A stretch of DNA of 64,000 nucleotides from Kryptolebias marmoratus (Eukaryota > Chordata > Actinopteri > Cyprinodontiformes > Rivulidae). The stretch covers positions 8,076,534 through 8,140,533 of the forward strand of contig NC_051441.1 of assembly GCF_001649575.2 (NCBI RefSeq), written 5' to 3'. The notes below the pieces were generated by a model. The model had not been told where the DNA came from. It did not search any database and saw nothing but the letters and a program-made list of their open reading frames with translations. Made by a program: the position numbers and the translations under genes. Shown here in pieces: positions 14,101-28,275 of this stretch; position 1 is the stretch's first letter, and every line of letters starts with the position of its first letter.

Positions 14101-16260
14101 TTTTAAAAGCCAGTCACGTAGAATCACTGTGGTGTTGTCACTGTTGTGGTCAGTTGCTACCCTGTCAATAAAGAACAAGAGCAAATTAACAAAATGTATT
14201 GTATTCAAAACCACTGTGCTTAAACTTGATAAACACACTGTTAACAATGGTTAAGTGTAGCAAAAATGACAAACTTGATTCAAGCAACAACCAGCACTGA
14301 AAGGAGAAACCTCGACTCAAATAACAATAGTTTTGTGTTCACTTTTTAGAATCGTATTGTCTGCAGCTGTGGGAACTGACACAAGTGTTACTGATACCAA
14401 CAGTACACAACAAGCACAACTAGCTGACATCTTGCTAGGTTAGCATTTTAAAAGAAACTTGCATAAAGGAAATGTAAAAAGGATAAGAAACATTGCAGAA
14501 GTGAAACTTCTATCTGTAATCGCTTAGAACGGAAGGACAAGATTTGAACTTAGGCTATCTGTGAAGCAAATGAATCCAAGTTAGACAATCTACAGGTTTA
14601 ATGATGTCCTGAAGAACGAAACCCCAATATTTTATCCACATGGCTGTCAAAAAAGTTTGGAATAATGCTACAGCACATTTCTTTCATGTTACTGAATCAA
14701 TTTTAATTTTTGCTATACATCCTTAAAGTTATTCAAGTCTTTTTTGTTACTTTAGGTTTCCCCGTTTATGCTCGAACTGAACAAGTTTAGTCCTGATATA
14801 TGCAGTTTTTGAGCTTTTAACAGACATCAGTGAGCGACGCCTCTCTCTTAATCTGGTCTATTTTTACTTTTACTGCTGCGGAGCAGAATGCAGGCCTAAT
14901 TGCAGACAACAAAGATTTAAATGATGGCTTGGCAATTCTGATTCTGATGCTTTTGGCATGCTTACAAACAGTTGCAAGAACACCCAGTAAAATTCATAGA
15001 ATATGGGGTGTTTATAGCAGTACAAACTTGTTTGCATTTCTCACATGTAACTTAATATGCCCCGAGAACACAGAAAACTGAGCTGCTTTTTCTGCAAACA
15101 TTACTTCCAAATAAGCATAAGATTCTCATCTTCAACATAAAAAACAATTATGTCCTTTTTACAAGGCTTCTCTGTGAAGTTAAATGACTTCATTGAGTTA
15201 CTCAGTGAGGATCACACCTCTCGAGTCCTCAGTGAAGTCACGTAAACTGCTCAGATCTGCGGATACAACTGTGGGTGGGCTGTTAAAACATGCTATTTAC
15301 TTTATGTGAGAAACACCACCCTTTCACTTACTTCAGTTTTTTCACTTAGACATGGTTGACGGATGTTTAGTTTGCACAACCATTAGTTGTTTAGAGAGTT
15401 GGTGTCTTACAATCAGCAGGGCGCAGAATCGCAGATACAGTTTAGTAGTCACTTAAAATGGCCTGAAGTAAACTTATACAGAGACATGATTAAACATTTA
15501 ACCTTACTAGCTGCCACGTGTGAGAAAACCCAAGTTTTTCTTCACACTTCAATTTGAAATGTGAAAATTAATTTCACAAAAAGTGCACATTGTTTTGTAA
15601 ATCCTGTTAAATCTATTGCAACTATTAAAAGTCAGCTTGGGGAAATGAAGGCTGGTGAAGAGTTGGAATGTTAAAACCCAAACAGCGCCTCCAGTGGTCA
15701 GATTCTTCCCGTCTCCTCCCCTCCACGTTTACAGATAACTGTAAACTTTAATAAAGTGTCCATATCCGTTCACCTCTTTCTGCAGGTCTGATTTTAAAAG
15801 TTCAATCAATGCCAGCCTGCAGATAAACATCTCTGATGGTGAATGTTCATATTCATATGATTTTCTTTAGCTCTCAACACATTTTTGATGGTCAATCTCT
15901 GCGGGTCCACCCACTTTATTATTCTTCCTAAAAATCATCATAACGCGGACATTATGTGTTAGGAAGAAGCATTACCAAAATATGAAACCATTCAACTACA
16001 TCAGCTGGTTCAACAGTTTGCAAAAGTTAACATTCTCCAGTGGCAACTTACCAGAGAGCCATACGGTCTTTAGGATAGTCGAGGCGCTCAATAGTGCCCA
16101 GGAAATACGGCAGAGAGTGCTCGGAGTTTCTGCAAACCAGAGCGAGGAGAACCCGCGGAGCGAGGAGCGGAGACTCGGGGCTCCAGCGCTCCTCCGCAAA
16201 GTATCCCCGGGCAGGGCAGCAGCAGGCGGACAGGAGCAGGAGGACGGACACCTCCAGCAT
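11112..16260 (-). CDS. colgalt1: Procollagen galactosyltransferase 1
   Basis: The enzyme transfers galactose from UDP-galactose to hydroxylysine of collagen in the ER lumen. Twelve exons join in phase to 605 residues (human about 622): 16052-16260, 14051-14161, 13845-13962, 13194-13328, 12906-13110, 12703-12822, 12442-12518, 12211-12317, 11982-12114, 11774-11901, 11472-11678 and 11112-11379. The start ATG (16258-16260) opens a signal peptide ([15 protein letters not shown]). The first glycosyltransferase half carries a DxD-type site as VDCDN (residues 148-152). The second half carries VIEDDLRFD (Glu418-Asp420). The protein ends in RDEL, a KDEL-type ER retrieval signal. Many exon-edge residues agree with human COLGALT1. 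An upstream in-frame ATG at 16312-16314 is possible but would bury the signal peptide. Exon 1 sits in a GC-rich stretch (16,100-16,300), probably the promoter side. Confidence 0.96.
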
Positions 16261-16314
16261 CGTGGCAAGAAATGATGCTTTATAGCGTAGATAAACTGGG
16301 GTCGGGGCTCGCAT

Positions 16315-17017
16315 AAAACTGTGAAAAAAATGCCCCTCCACTCCTCAAGACCATCAGGACAGCAGAGCAGCTGCACAAGTTGCGCTTTAAAGGGGTGGGA
16401 TGTGCTGTGGTCTTAAAGGGGATGGACCACAACTTTCACTACAGAATTGAATCATTCTTTTATACGAATAAATTAATTTAAAAACAATAAAAATATTAGT
16501 TTGTAGCATCGAAAGTAAATTACTTTATTTGACATTTTACAAATCATTCCCACCCGCCCAGGACAAACAACTTTTCAGAAGACACTTAGGCTACAACATC
16601 TATTACATAGCATCTTCGTCTGGTTGGTAAGGTTACAGTTTTGTAAAACTGGACAAGAAAATGCTAATTTAGAGATAGTTTTCAGTCAGATTTTAAAGCA
16701 GAAAAATACTTTGAATATTTGGTCTGAAAAAGTACAACCTTTTTTCACTTGACTGAGAAATTAATTCTGTTTTTGCATGTTTTGAGTTTCTACATCACCT
16801 TTTGCATCGGTTTGCTGCACAGGTAAATAATAATTACATTTAACTGTTATGATTTGCACTTACAAAATTTTGCAGTAAACAAATGTATTTCACAGTAACT
16901 AATATGCTTGAATAAGGCTACCTTTGGCATCTCACATTAGTCCTATCACACATACCATACACATACAAAAAATGCACACACAAACACCCCATATGCAATA
17001 AACTGCAAAAATATTAA
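16315..17017. other. Interval between colgalt1 promoter and pgls 3' end
   Basis: About 700 bp with no supported gene. The right edge of the colgalt1 first exon is GC-rich; the rest is AT-rich. Minus-strand AATAAA copies occur, the one nearest the pgls stop at 17018-17023. Confidence 0.5.
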
Positions 17018-17023
17018 TTTTAT
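17018..17023 (-). terminator. Candidate polyadenylation signal of pgls
   Basis: AATAAA on the minus strand (TTTATT on plus), about 100 bp after the pgls stop codon at 17126-17128. Confidence 0.5.
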
Positions 17024-17125
17024 TGTTAATGTGGTCACTGATTTCTAATTACCTCACTGTAATCATGTACATTTTCCTTCCCCATCTACACAGTGTTGAC
17101 ATCCTGCTTTTGTACACTGATAGCT

Positions 17126-18858
17126 CTACAGTTTGGCCCCCGAGCCTAGCCTCTCTACCTGAATGGTCAAGGAAGCAGCTGCAGGATCGTCAATGAGCCA
17201 AAACAGCTCACCGTTGGTTGGGACAACACGGGCTGCTGGAAATGCTGGACCTTCTCTACCTTCCAGGACTTCCTGTGAAAACAATGAGCACTGTTTTGTA
17301 ATACAACTGCACTATTTCTAATGTGCAAGTTGGTCAAAAGTGAAAAAAATAATTTTAGTCCTCCAACTGAAAAAAAATGGTGCTAATTATCATCAGGGTT
17401 TTCCTCAAATGTCTGGATTGTTGTTTTTTCTTCATCTAATCGTTCTTTTTAGGAAACATTGATAAAGTTCTCCTTTGTTGTTGTGTAAATAGCAAAAGTT
17501 TAAGTGTTACCTTCAAAACAGGAGCTTTGCTTCCACCTGTAGTTACAAAAGCAACACAGCGTGCAGAGTTCACCACTGGAAAAGTCATAGTCACACGCTG
17601 TAGTGGCGGTTTGGGAGAATCACTGATAGGGGCCACTATCTTCTCTGTTTCCTGCATTTAGGACACAGACAAACCAGATCATTTATTAAATTAAAAACAA
17701 CACAACGTGAACTACAATCACTGACAAATGTCTCTCTTTAATAGCATAACATGGCACATATTTAACAGACTTCCATTGATATTTTTATACTTCTAATTCA
17801 TTAAGGCCATTAATCAGGGAGGGTCAATACTTGCTTGATTTAGTTTAACAAACACAATGAGAGGGATGCTCTGTATGAATTGCTGGTTTGAGTTACGGTA
17901 GGTCTACATTAGTAGGGAGGATGGAAACAACAATTTCTTAGTGCCAGTGGCTAATAATTTAATTATTGTTGTGGTGGAAATGTTTGGGACAATTTTTGCA
18001 TATAGTACAAACAAAGCATCTGTAGAAATAAAACCAACAATCGATAAATAGTTAAGGGGAAGACTTGAAAGCAACACATAATGGCACATTAAAACAACAA
18101 ATCAGAAAACAACATCTAAGAATGACCTTAACATCCTAGAAATTTTTAATACACAGGCATATAGACATACTGTAACTATACAAGAAATAGGTTTACTGAG
18201 GAACTGCGCTCACCTCTAGAAGAGGATGATCTGGAAAAAGGGAACACGTGTGCCCATCGGGTCCCATACCAAGCAGTAACAGGTCAAATACAGGGAATCT
18301 GTCACCTGGGAAGGCCTGCGATTATGAAAGTGACTTATCAATGCAATAGGATTTCTCAATATTCTTTCTCCATGTTCTAAAACCTCGTGATTGATCTGCA
18401 CCTCCTTCAGTTTGCGGGTGTAATCCTCAGCACACTCAGTAACTGGCAGAGAGGAGTCAATGGCTAGGATCCCACTTTCAGGGATGTTGATTTTGGAAAA
18501 CAAATGACTCTGGAAAAGAATTAAAGTGTTGCACTTTATCCAAATGTAACTGCATAATCATATATCAATATGAACACAATTGAGGACACTGCACCTTGTA
18601 GAGACCATAGGTGCTCTCTGGATCATCGAAGGAAACCAGTCGCTCGTCGCAGAAGCCAACCACCCACTTGCTGCAGTCCAGTTCTGGCAGGGCGAGAAGC
18701 TCTTTGCTGAGCATAAAGATGAGGCTTCCACCAGAGAGGCCCAAGGTGAACCTGCCATGGGAGGAGATGGCCTTCTCAGCCCGTGAAATGACAAGTTGGG
18801 CCAGTGCAGGACCCAGCTCTGCTGAGGAGGGAAAGACCACGACTCTTCTACCAGCCAT
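17126..18858 (-). CDS. pgls: 6-phosphogluconolactonase
   Basis: This cytosolic enzyme hydrolyses 6-phosphogluconolactone to 6-phosphogluconate, the second step of the oxidative pentose phosphate pathway. Five coding exons join in phase to 253 residues (human 258): 18595-18858, 18402-18509, 18214-18315, 17511-17651 and 17126-17272. Exon 1 holds the phosphate-binding LGLSGGSL and the FCDERLV segment. Exon 3 holds the family signature [16 protein letters not shown] (residues 140-155). Exon 4 has [14 protein letters not shown], nearly identical to the mammalian protein, and exon 5 has GELFWLIDD. Two introns use GTGCAG at the donor, less common than GTAAGT but within the GT class. An acceptor seven bases upstream of the ATG shows that a non-coding 5' exon exists. 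Confidence 0.96.
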
Positions 18859-19153
18859 GAGAGCACTATGTGACATGAAAAATAGGAACATTACAAAACA
18901 AAAGGAAGTTACCAAACGGTATCGCAAATAATGATGTGTCTGCAAATGCTCCTTATTAAGTCTTCTAATAAATCAAACTTCTTGTTTCTGTATGTTAAAG
19001 GCATGCTTTAACAGCATTTAACTTGCTAGGGTACAGATAAATTGGTAATTGTATTGAAGAATGGAGACTGCCAACCTCAGCAGGATAAGAAAAAGCATGC
19101 TTACACGGGTGTTTTAGAACATAAAACAAACGAACTTTAGAGTGTATACTTAC

Positions 19154-19240
19154 CTTGTATAAATAAGAAACTTTTCGTGTCTCGCAGAGACAAATATCAA
19201 CAGTAGAAGACGATTTTCAGTCGGCAAATGGGTAAATTTA
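19154..19240 (-). other. pgls: Probable non-coding first exon of pgls
   Basis: A strong minus-strand donor (ACAAG|gtaagt, exon edge at 19154) matches the acceptor just before the pgls ATG at 18,866. The upstream limit is a guess. A CCAAT motif at about 19,278 and the head-to-head zinc-finger gene suggest a shared promoter. Confidence 0.5.
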
Positions 19241-19560
19241 ATTCGACACACTACTTCCTCAAACGACGTTTTATCAGCCAATCACAGTTTCTGGAATGCC
19301 GCGATGCATTCTGGTCACTGTAGTCCTCGGGAAACCAGCACCGTTGCTCTTACAAGTTAAAATTAGAAATATAAACGTAAAGCAGAGTTTTAGTTGAGAT
19401 CCACGACTGATGTTATTATCAACTGAAGTAAAACTGTACAGCTAAATATTACGATATATTTATATATTAGTTGTTAATGTTATTATATTAGTTGTGTGAT
19501 ACTTCCGCCCCGCCGGAAGATGGCGTCTCATCATTTTCCCCCTCTTGAGTTAAGGTTGTA
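19241..19560. promoter_or_regulatory. Bidirectional promoter between pgls and the first zinc-finger gene
   Basis: There are about 300 bp between the pgls 5' exon (minus) and the zinc-finger transcript (plus). It contains a CCAAT box near 19,278. Around 19,504-19,523 it has an ETS-type ACTTCCG, a second ETS-type CCGGAAG and an adjoining AAGATGGCG, the classic YY1/initiator motif of TATA-less promoters. The ATG inside that motif opens a 13-codon upstream frame ending near 19,560. Function is inferred from motifs only. Confidence 0.5.
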
Positions 19561-19643
19561 ACAACATTTTGCAGGTACCAGGAAGACTCAGTGTTATAAC
19601 AACTAGGTTTGCGTTTGTGGGGTGTTTAGGAGCCCAAAGAAAC

Positions 19644-21159
19644 ATGTCCACAGCTTTTTCTTTCCAGGCACAGCTCGTCTCCATTATGGACGCGTTGTCC
19701 AAAACAGCTGTAATGGAAATAAGCAAACTTGTAGAGATCGAATCGAAGATGTTGAAAATAGAGATAACCCGAGGTCGAAATGAAATCGCCTCGCTCACAG
19801 AGAAACTGCAGCTGATGGAGAAGTTACTTTACATGGCACAGGGGCGCAGTCAGGATGCAGCAGCCTCCGTGATGAGAGAAGCGACAGAAAACGACGAACT
19901 TTTGGCGCATGACAGAATAAGACCTGTCATAAAAAGGTAGGTTTGTTGACAGCTATGTGTCCAGTAGGTCGATGCAGTCTTTGTGTTATGCTGCCAATTC
20001 TTCATCTCATTTATAACACTGGTTACCTTCGACCTCTGTTGTGCACTGCATCCTAGTGAAACCTTGTGGGAAAACATATCTTCCTCTACCGAGATGAGCA
20101 GTTTGCATCAAGGTGAAGAGCATGCTTTAACTGAAGTAAGTCTTGTCATTTCTTTTTACCAAATATTCTGCTCTGTTTTTGCATATGTAACTGGTGCAAT
20201 TAATTATTTCTTCTTGTCATTAGATGCCAAACCTACTGAAGGAGCAGTCAGAATTGATAGTAGTAAAAGCGGAGCCATCAGAGATGGGCAGTGGAAACAC
20301 TGCACAAGATAAAACTAGTGAAAACAGTGAGTTTATCATTTGTTTGTAACTGCATTGCTTTATTACGTCCGTTCTCATCAGAATTGTTCCAATAAAAATG
20401 TTTTAAGAGAATAAGGCTCATCTAAACCAAATATTATTTGACTCGTACTGTATTTATCTGCTGTCAACAGGAGGAGAGGCAGTCACAAACACCCAGAAGA
20501 GTCCAAATGTGATACATCATCCGAAACCCACTGCAGAACCTCAACAGCCTCCTTTCAGCAACAGATTTGTGACTCTGAGCACCCGGCAGTCGGCTGATGA
20601 AGCAGGAAGAGGAGAAATGCACTGGAATGCGCAATTAACACCTGCAAACACAACCCTCGAGGTTGGGAAGAGTGTGGCTCAAAATGTTGCCTCCCAAAGC
20701 GTTAATGTGCTCAGAAATATGAAGCTTCACAATTTTAGAAACTCGGCTGCAAAGAAGTTTGGCTGCTTGCAGTGTGGCAAGAGTTTCAGGTGCTTTAGTC
20801 AGCTTGAAATTCACCAGAGAAGTCATACAGGAGAAAAGCCATTTAGATGCACACTATGTGGAAAGCGATATGCCCAAAAAGGGCACCTGTACACACACCA
20901 GCGCACACACACTGGAGAAAAGCCCTATCGGTGTCCTATTTGTGGAAAGGGCTTCATTCAGAAGTGCACCCTTGATATGCATCAGCGCACGCACACGGGA
21001 GAAAAACCTTTTGTGTGTATCAATTGTGGCAAAGGTTTTACAAAGAACTGTAATCTGAAAAAACACCTTGCTGTACACGTAGATCCAAGTTTGAACATTT
21101 ACAGTAGTGAATCCAGTGCACCGTCATTCAGTGGAACGTTTCCAAACGAAACCACATAA
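19644..21159 (+). CDS. C2H2 zinc-finger protein, four fingers (zinc-finger gene 1)
   Basis: Four exons (19644-19936, 20057-20135, 20224-20326, 20471-21159) join in phase to 387 residues. Residues about 5-75 form a predicted coiled coil beginning FSFQAQLVSIMDALSK, which is similar to the starts of the two neighbouring zinc-finger proteins. Exon 3 has VVKAEPSE, a fit to the SUMO-attachment consensus. The last exon carries four regular C2H2 fingers (255-277, 283-305, 311-333, 339-361) joined by HTGEKP linkers. Nuclear DNA binding and transcription control are inferred from the class; targets are unknown. Unlike its neighbours it lacks the FGKDWCM segment in exon 2. I do not recognise a named orthologue. 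The start codon was chosen as the first ATG of the conserved helix. Confidence 0.85.
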
Positions 21160-21228
21160 ACCACCAAGCAGCACCACATCTCATTGCTCTTGTTTTATTT
21201 TTGGTTCAAACTTTTTGTTAAAATATAC

Positions 21229-21234
21229 AATAAA
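21229..21234 (+). terminator. Polyadenylation signal of zinc-finger gene 1
   Basis: AATAAA 70 bp downstream of the stop codon, followed by a GT-rich stretch (TTGTTTTTGTTTAAG and beyond), as expected of a vertebrate poly(A) site. Confidence 0.75.
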
Positions 21235-21239
21235 GTTGT

Positions 21240-22380
21240 TTTTGTTTAAGATGTTTGTTTGTGTCACATTTTTAACATTTAAATGTTAAAAAATCTAAAA
21301 TTCAAATAAATTTTAAATTCAGTTTACGTATATCATGCAAATTCACAACAAAAGTCATCTCAGGGCATTGTGCAGAAACTCACATACATTATAAAATGCC
21401 AATTAGTAAAAGTCAGCAGAATGAGTTGTATCTTCACTTCAAATATTGTTAAAAGTATTTTTAAAACTATCTAACATCATGTTAATGTTCATTTCTGCAA
21501 ACCTTTCCTTGATAGTTTTTCATGTACTGATTATAATTTAGAAACAAATGAGACATATAATTAGATATAAATGGTCTAAATTTTTATAGGAATGATAGAA
21601 TAGCACTTTACTGATCCTCAGTAGGGGAAATTCACATGCCACAGCAGCAACAAAATAATACAGACAAGAAAAAATGAAAATGACTATAAAACAAGCATTA
21701 AGGTAGACCAGTGGTGCCCGATTCTGCTCTTGGAGGGCCACTGTACTGCATGTTTTAGTTGTTTTGCTGCTCTTCAGGATGTCTTCAAGCTCTGCAGAAG
21801 CCTGTTAATCACTCGTACGTTCAAATCATGTGTGTCAAAACAGAGATAACTAAAACATGCAGGATAGTGGTCCTCCATAAACAGGACTAAGCACCTCCAG
21901 GGTAGACAGACCTTGTTCAGACTTGAATTCAACAGAAAATCCTGTCATTCCATACAATCACCACTAGATGGCAGTAGCGACTCTTAATGTAACGTCAGTA
22001 ACAAAGTGTTTTAAAAAATCTTTAATTCCCTTTTTAATTTTTTTTTTTGTCGTTTTGTAATATTACCATTAAAAATAATCATTTTATTTCGACAGTAATT
22101 AAACAGCAATGCACTATTTTGTGTGTTGGTAACAAAGCAGTTTGGCAGATTCCTTTTTGCTTAAGAATGAACTTTATCCCCATTTATTTTCATATTTATT
22201 ACATATTTTTGATAGGCACTCATGATCCCCAGACGCTAAAGTAAAACAAAACAAAACAAATATGTGTAATACTATGCTGGCCAGATTCACAGGGTTTGAG
22301 TTAAATGTTACAAAATAACCGGATTAGTAAACAGTTACAAACTGATAAAAACAATATTGCAATAAAAGGCTTACTAATTA
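21240..22380. other. Intergenic stretch between zinc-finger genes 1 and 2
   Basis: AT-rich, no supported exon. It contains one MITE-like element (21,706-21,897); nothing else is recognised. Confidence 0.5.
21706..21897. mobile_element. MITE-like element with long imperfect terminal inverted repeats
   Basis: The left end (CCAGTGGTGCCCGATTCTG, then TTGGAGGGCCACTGTACTGC, then ATGTTTTAG) is mirrored at the right by CTAAAACATGCAGGATAGTG and GGTCCTCC...GGACTAAGCACC. About 45 bp of imperfect inverted repeat encloses roughly 100 bp without coding capacity. This fits a non-autonomous DNA transposon. Superfamily and target-site duplication were not resolved. Confidence 0.65.
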
Positions 22381-22440
22381 ATTTTTGTGCATTGTTTTAT
22401 GTAATTTCTGCACACTTCTTTCTACAGCTGAGCCTGAGAC

Positions 22441-22463
22441 AGTTTTTTTTTTTTTTTTTTTTT
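22441..22463 (+). repeat. Poly-T tract
   Basis: A run of about 23 T just upstream of the zinc-finger gene 2 first exon. Confidence 0.9.
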
Positions 22464-22594
22464 TAACTCGGCGAGCATTCCGTTTTCCCATAATCCTTTG
22501 CTGTCGAGCTGTATCAGATTTTTTGATTAAAGGAGCAACGTTACAGCGGTGGGAATCGAGCCAACATTCCCAAATCTTCAGGCTCTCTGACGAT

Positions 22595-23019
22595 ATGATG
22601 TGCGACACCACAAACAGGAGTTTTCGGACACAGTTGGCCGTGATCCTGGACAAGCTAACAAAGGCGGCTTTGGCTGAAATCAGCAATCTGGCTGATGAGT
22701 GCTCCTCCGTCCTTCATACCGAGATATCTCTGCACAAGACGGAAAACGAGGCGCTGAAGAAGAGGTGTTACTCACTGGAGGTTCAGCTGAGAGCAGCCAG
22801 GGAGGGACAGTGTTACCCTGGACATGTCAACAACAGTCTGAACCGCAGGCAACTTCCAGGTCAGATAGCTGGACAAAAGGTTCTCTAGACAGCCACACCA
22901 TTGGTTATTTACACCCCCCACCCCCAGCACAATATATAACATATACATACGGTAGAGAATTCTGTTTGTTTTCATCTATGTGCCTTTTTCCCTGATCTGA
23001 TTTGTTCTATTTTAAAAAA

Positions 23020-23078
<59 letters not shown>

Positions 23079-24304
23079 ATATATATATATATATGTATGT
23101 ATATATGTGTGTGTGTGTGTGTGTGCAAAAGCCTTAATCTGCCTTCTCTTCTAGACCAGCACCAATCTACTCCAGCCATCGATGGAGTGTTTGGAAAAGA
23201 CTGGTGCATGGACCTGTGGAGAGAAGAGAAGCAGCCTCACAGAAGAGAGCCGATGGAGACCGCTGCGATGACAAACATAGAAGTACAAATCTGCCTTCTA
23301 TACGTAGGTTTTGCTGCTGAGTCATGGAGTGGGCTGATTTTATGGCTGCTTCTTTTGCTTGTAGGTAACTGACATGATGGGAAGAGAACCTGATCTCATC
23401 TTTGTTAAGGAGGAGACGTATGATGATCACCCCATTGGTCAGCAGATGGGTCTTACTGACAGCCAGAAAAGTAAGTGTCGACTGAAAAACCAAACACGGA
23501 TCTTTACAATCCTGGTGTTTTCTATGATTTACGTGCATTTATTTTCATTTTACAGTTGTTGGGATGTTCGAGGACGACAGTATGCTTCATAGATCTGTTG
23601 ATGAACTTCAGCTTCACTCGGGAGAATTGAACAGTTTCCCCATGATGTCTGAAAGTCAAATGCAACAACGCACACAGCCAACAATTGCAGACAGATTAAT
23701 AGATAATGCAACAATGAGCAGTCTGGCTGAAAACACAAATCCTCCTTCAGCCGCTGTGGAAAACTTGGACTACGCCAACAGTATCCAGACGAACGCAACC
23801 AAAGAACTCTCCTTTCTGCCAAAACCCGTTAAGCCAGCAAAGCGGTTTGAGTGTTTATTCTGTGGAAAAATCTTTAACTATTTGAGCAGTTTGAAAGTCC
23901 ACATCAGACGACACTCCGGAGAGAAGCCTTTTAGCTGCTCGGTGTGTGGCAAGCGTTTTGCTCAGAAAACATACCTGAAACTGCACCAGAGAGTGCACTC
24001 AGGTGAAAAGCCTTACAGCTGTCCAGACTGTGGCAAAAGTTTTTCCCAGAAAAGCTCTCTGAATATACATCTCCGAACACACACGGGTGAAAAACCTTAC
24101 AGCTGTATGGATTGTGGTAAATGTTATGCATATAAATATGGCTTAAATCACCACCAGTGTTTCAACTGGATGATCAAACCAGAAGTATTTGATGGTGGTG
24201 CCCTCAGTACTGCTCAGAATGACATAACATGTGGCAGTATGTCCATACAAACCTCAAGCATGGATGAGATGAATTTATTTGAAACAAAGAAAGGTAACTT
24301 GTAA
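22595..24304 (+). CDS. C2H2 zinc-finger protein, three regular fingers plus a degenerate fourth (zinc-finger gene 2)
   Basis: Four exons (22595-22859, 23155-23282, 23365-23470, 23556-24304) join in phase to 415 residues. The N-terminal coiled coil (FRTQLAVILDKLTKAAL, residues about 8-80) resembles the other two genes of the cluster. Exon 2 holds IDGVFGKDWCMDLW. Exon 3 holds FVKEETYDD, a SUMO-type site. Fingers lie at 264-286, 292-314 and 320-342. The fourth (348 onward, YSCMDCGKCYAYKYG) has Asn where the last zinc-binding His should be. Start is the first of two adjacent ATGs. The stop follows AAAGgtaact, which could be read as a donor to an unseen further exon, so the C-terminus is slightly uncertain. 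A transcription-factor role is inferred from the fingers. Confidence 0.82.
23022..23126. repeat. (TA)n / (TG)n compound microsatellite
   Basis: About 105 bp of TA dinucleotides with GTATGTA interruptions, ending in (TG)n. It lies in intron 1 of zinc-finger gene 2, only about 30 bp from the next acceptor at 23,154. Confidence 0.97.
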
Positions 24305-24784
24305 TGCCTATAGCTAATTTTGCTGCTGTCTGACATGTTTTTTTAGCTTTATTGCAGAAACAAATGGTGCAGCAGTAAAAAGGACATTATCCTTAACAGA
24401 CCATTTGTTCATGTCAGATTGAGTTTACATATTATAAAATCTAACTGTCATCCACTTGCAAGAAACACAGCTGCTACGAGGATAAGGTCGAACCTCCATT
24501 TCCTTCACATGTATGTACCTCATATCTCAGGCCACCAAAGCCCTGTCCCAGAAAAATGCCAAAATAGTTAACCTTGACAGGTCCTCCTGGCTGACTTTTA
24601 AAACTACCTCTTTGCAACAAAGTAAAAATACAACAACTCTGTTTTATTGCCCAGGTATCACCACTGCTCTGTACTTTTAATATGCCATGCCTCATTTTGT
24701 TTGGCACTAAACTGAGTGTGGAGGCCTGCCTCCTTTAAAGAACAGAACTGTTGTAAAAATGTTTGTGTCTTCGTAATATATTTA

Positions 24785-24790
24785 AATAAA
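24785..24790 (+). terminator. Candidate polyadenylation signal of zinc-finger gene 2
   Basis: AATAAA about 480 bp after the stop codon at 24,304, giving a plausible 3' UTR. Confidence 0.5.
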
Positions 24791-24810
24791 TTCCAAGCGC
24801 TGTTATTGCC

Positions 24811-25181
24811 TATATGATGTTGTTTAAGTCATTCTGTTTTTATGGTTGCGTCATACATATTTAAAGAGGATTTCTTTTGTCAACATGCAGTGGACCTAGT
24901 TTTATTATCTTTTCCAGTCCTGATGCATAAACAGAAATGATTTGTACAAAAGTCAAAGTTTGCCTGTAAAGTATTTCTGAACAGGCAGCTGAGTGAACTA
25001 TTCCTGTCAAAAACTGCAGTCATGAGCTCTGTTGTGAGATCTGGTTTGTTTGGAGGATTCAAGTTAAATATGTAAAGACTCCAGAGACGATTCTTGCAGC
25101 TTAGACTTTGTTTAGTAAAAAGGTCCTTCATGATTTATAATAAAATAAAACTAAAATCACAACACGAACATTTATGGCTAT
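24811..25181. other. Tail-to-tail spacer between zinc-finger genes 2 and 3
   Basis: About 370 AT-rich bases between two convergent transcripts. No exon or repeat is recognised. Confidence 0.5.
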
Positions 25182-25187
25182 TTTATT
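25182..25187 (-). terminator. Candidate polyadenylation signal of zinc-finger gene 3
   Basis: AATAAA on the minus strand, 170 bp downstream of the stop codon at 25,357. Confidence 0.6.
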
Positions 25188-25356
25188 AAACAGACAACAC
25201 TGAACCAAACTAATGTAGCTTTAAAAAGTCTTTGTTTCACACAGTTTTTTCAGTATGATACTACAAACTACAAATTACAAACATGAAATCACACTAGAGT
25301 AAAAACTGGAACAATGCATTATAAAAATAAAACTAACAATCTTGTCCTATAGCCAG

Positions 25357-27681
<2,325 letters not shown>

Positions 27682-27878
27682 CGTAGACTGGTGTTAGACC
27701 AAACGTTCCTTCCCAAGCTAAATAAAGAAAATTAAAACACAAATGCAAATACGTTACTTAATATAAAATCAAAAACATTAATTTGTGGAACAGGTAGCTG
27801 ATGAAGCTAATTTGAGTTAACGGTACTGGAAAAGCGGGACCCAAATAAAAGTTGCACTAGTTGCGTACTTCCGGTACA

Positions 27879-27895
27879 GGTGTTGTGCCGAAAAA
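27879..27895 (+). repeat. Left arm of a perfect 17-bp inverted repeat
   Basis: GGTGTTGTGCCGAAAAA, the exact reverse complement of 28,276-28,292; the arms are 380 bp apart. Confidence 0.95.
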
Positions 27896-28275
27896 AGCAC
27901 CCATGGCGTAAAAAGCGACATGTCACGAGAATCGCTGTTTTATTCACTGGTAAATTCGATAAGGGTTAACAAGTAACAAACTTGTGTTTCCCTTAAAAGT
28001 CACCTTTCTACAGTAATTTAATTTTGACACTCGTATGTAGGCTACACAAGGTGCTTTTTAGCACAAGCTAGACAGCCATGATGTGTAACACTATTTATAT
28101 CCGTTACTCCAAATATATAATCAGTTTTTATGTATAGTTAAGAGATTAATATTAGTATACATCATACACTGTATATGCTGTTTATTTACAGCTTTCAGTA
28201 AATAGTGTAATAATAAAAAATAAGCGCTTTTAAATACGCTTCCTGTGACTGGGTTGGTTTTCACGGGGTATTACG

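Noticed and set aside
23012..23372. Open frames through the TA/TG microsatellite
   Set aside because: The repeated Ile-Tyr reading is the dinucleotide repeat itself; only the exon at 23,155-23,282 in the other frame is real.
24291..24304. Possible splice donor just before the zinc-finger gene 2 stop
   Set aside because: No matching coding exon is visible before the polyadenylation signal, so the stop at 24,304 was kept.
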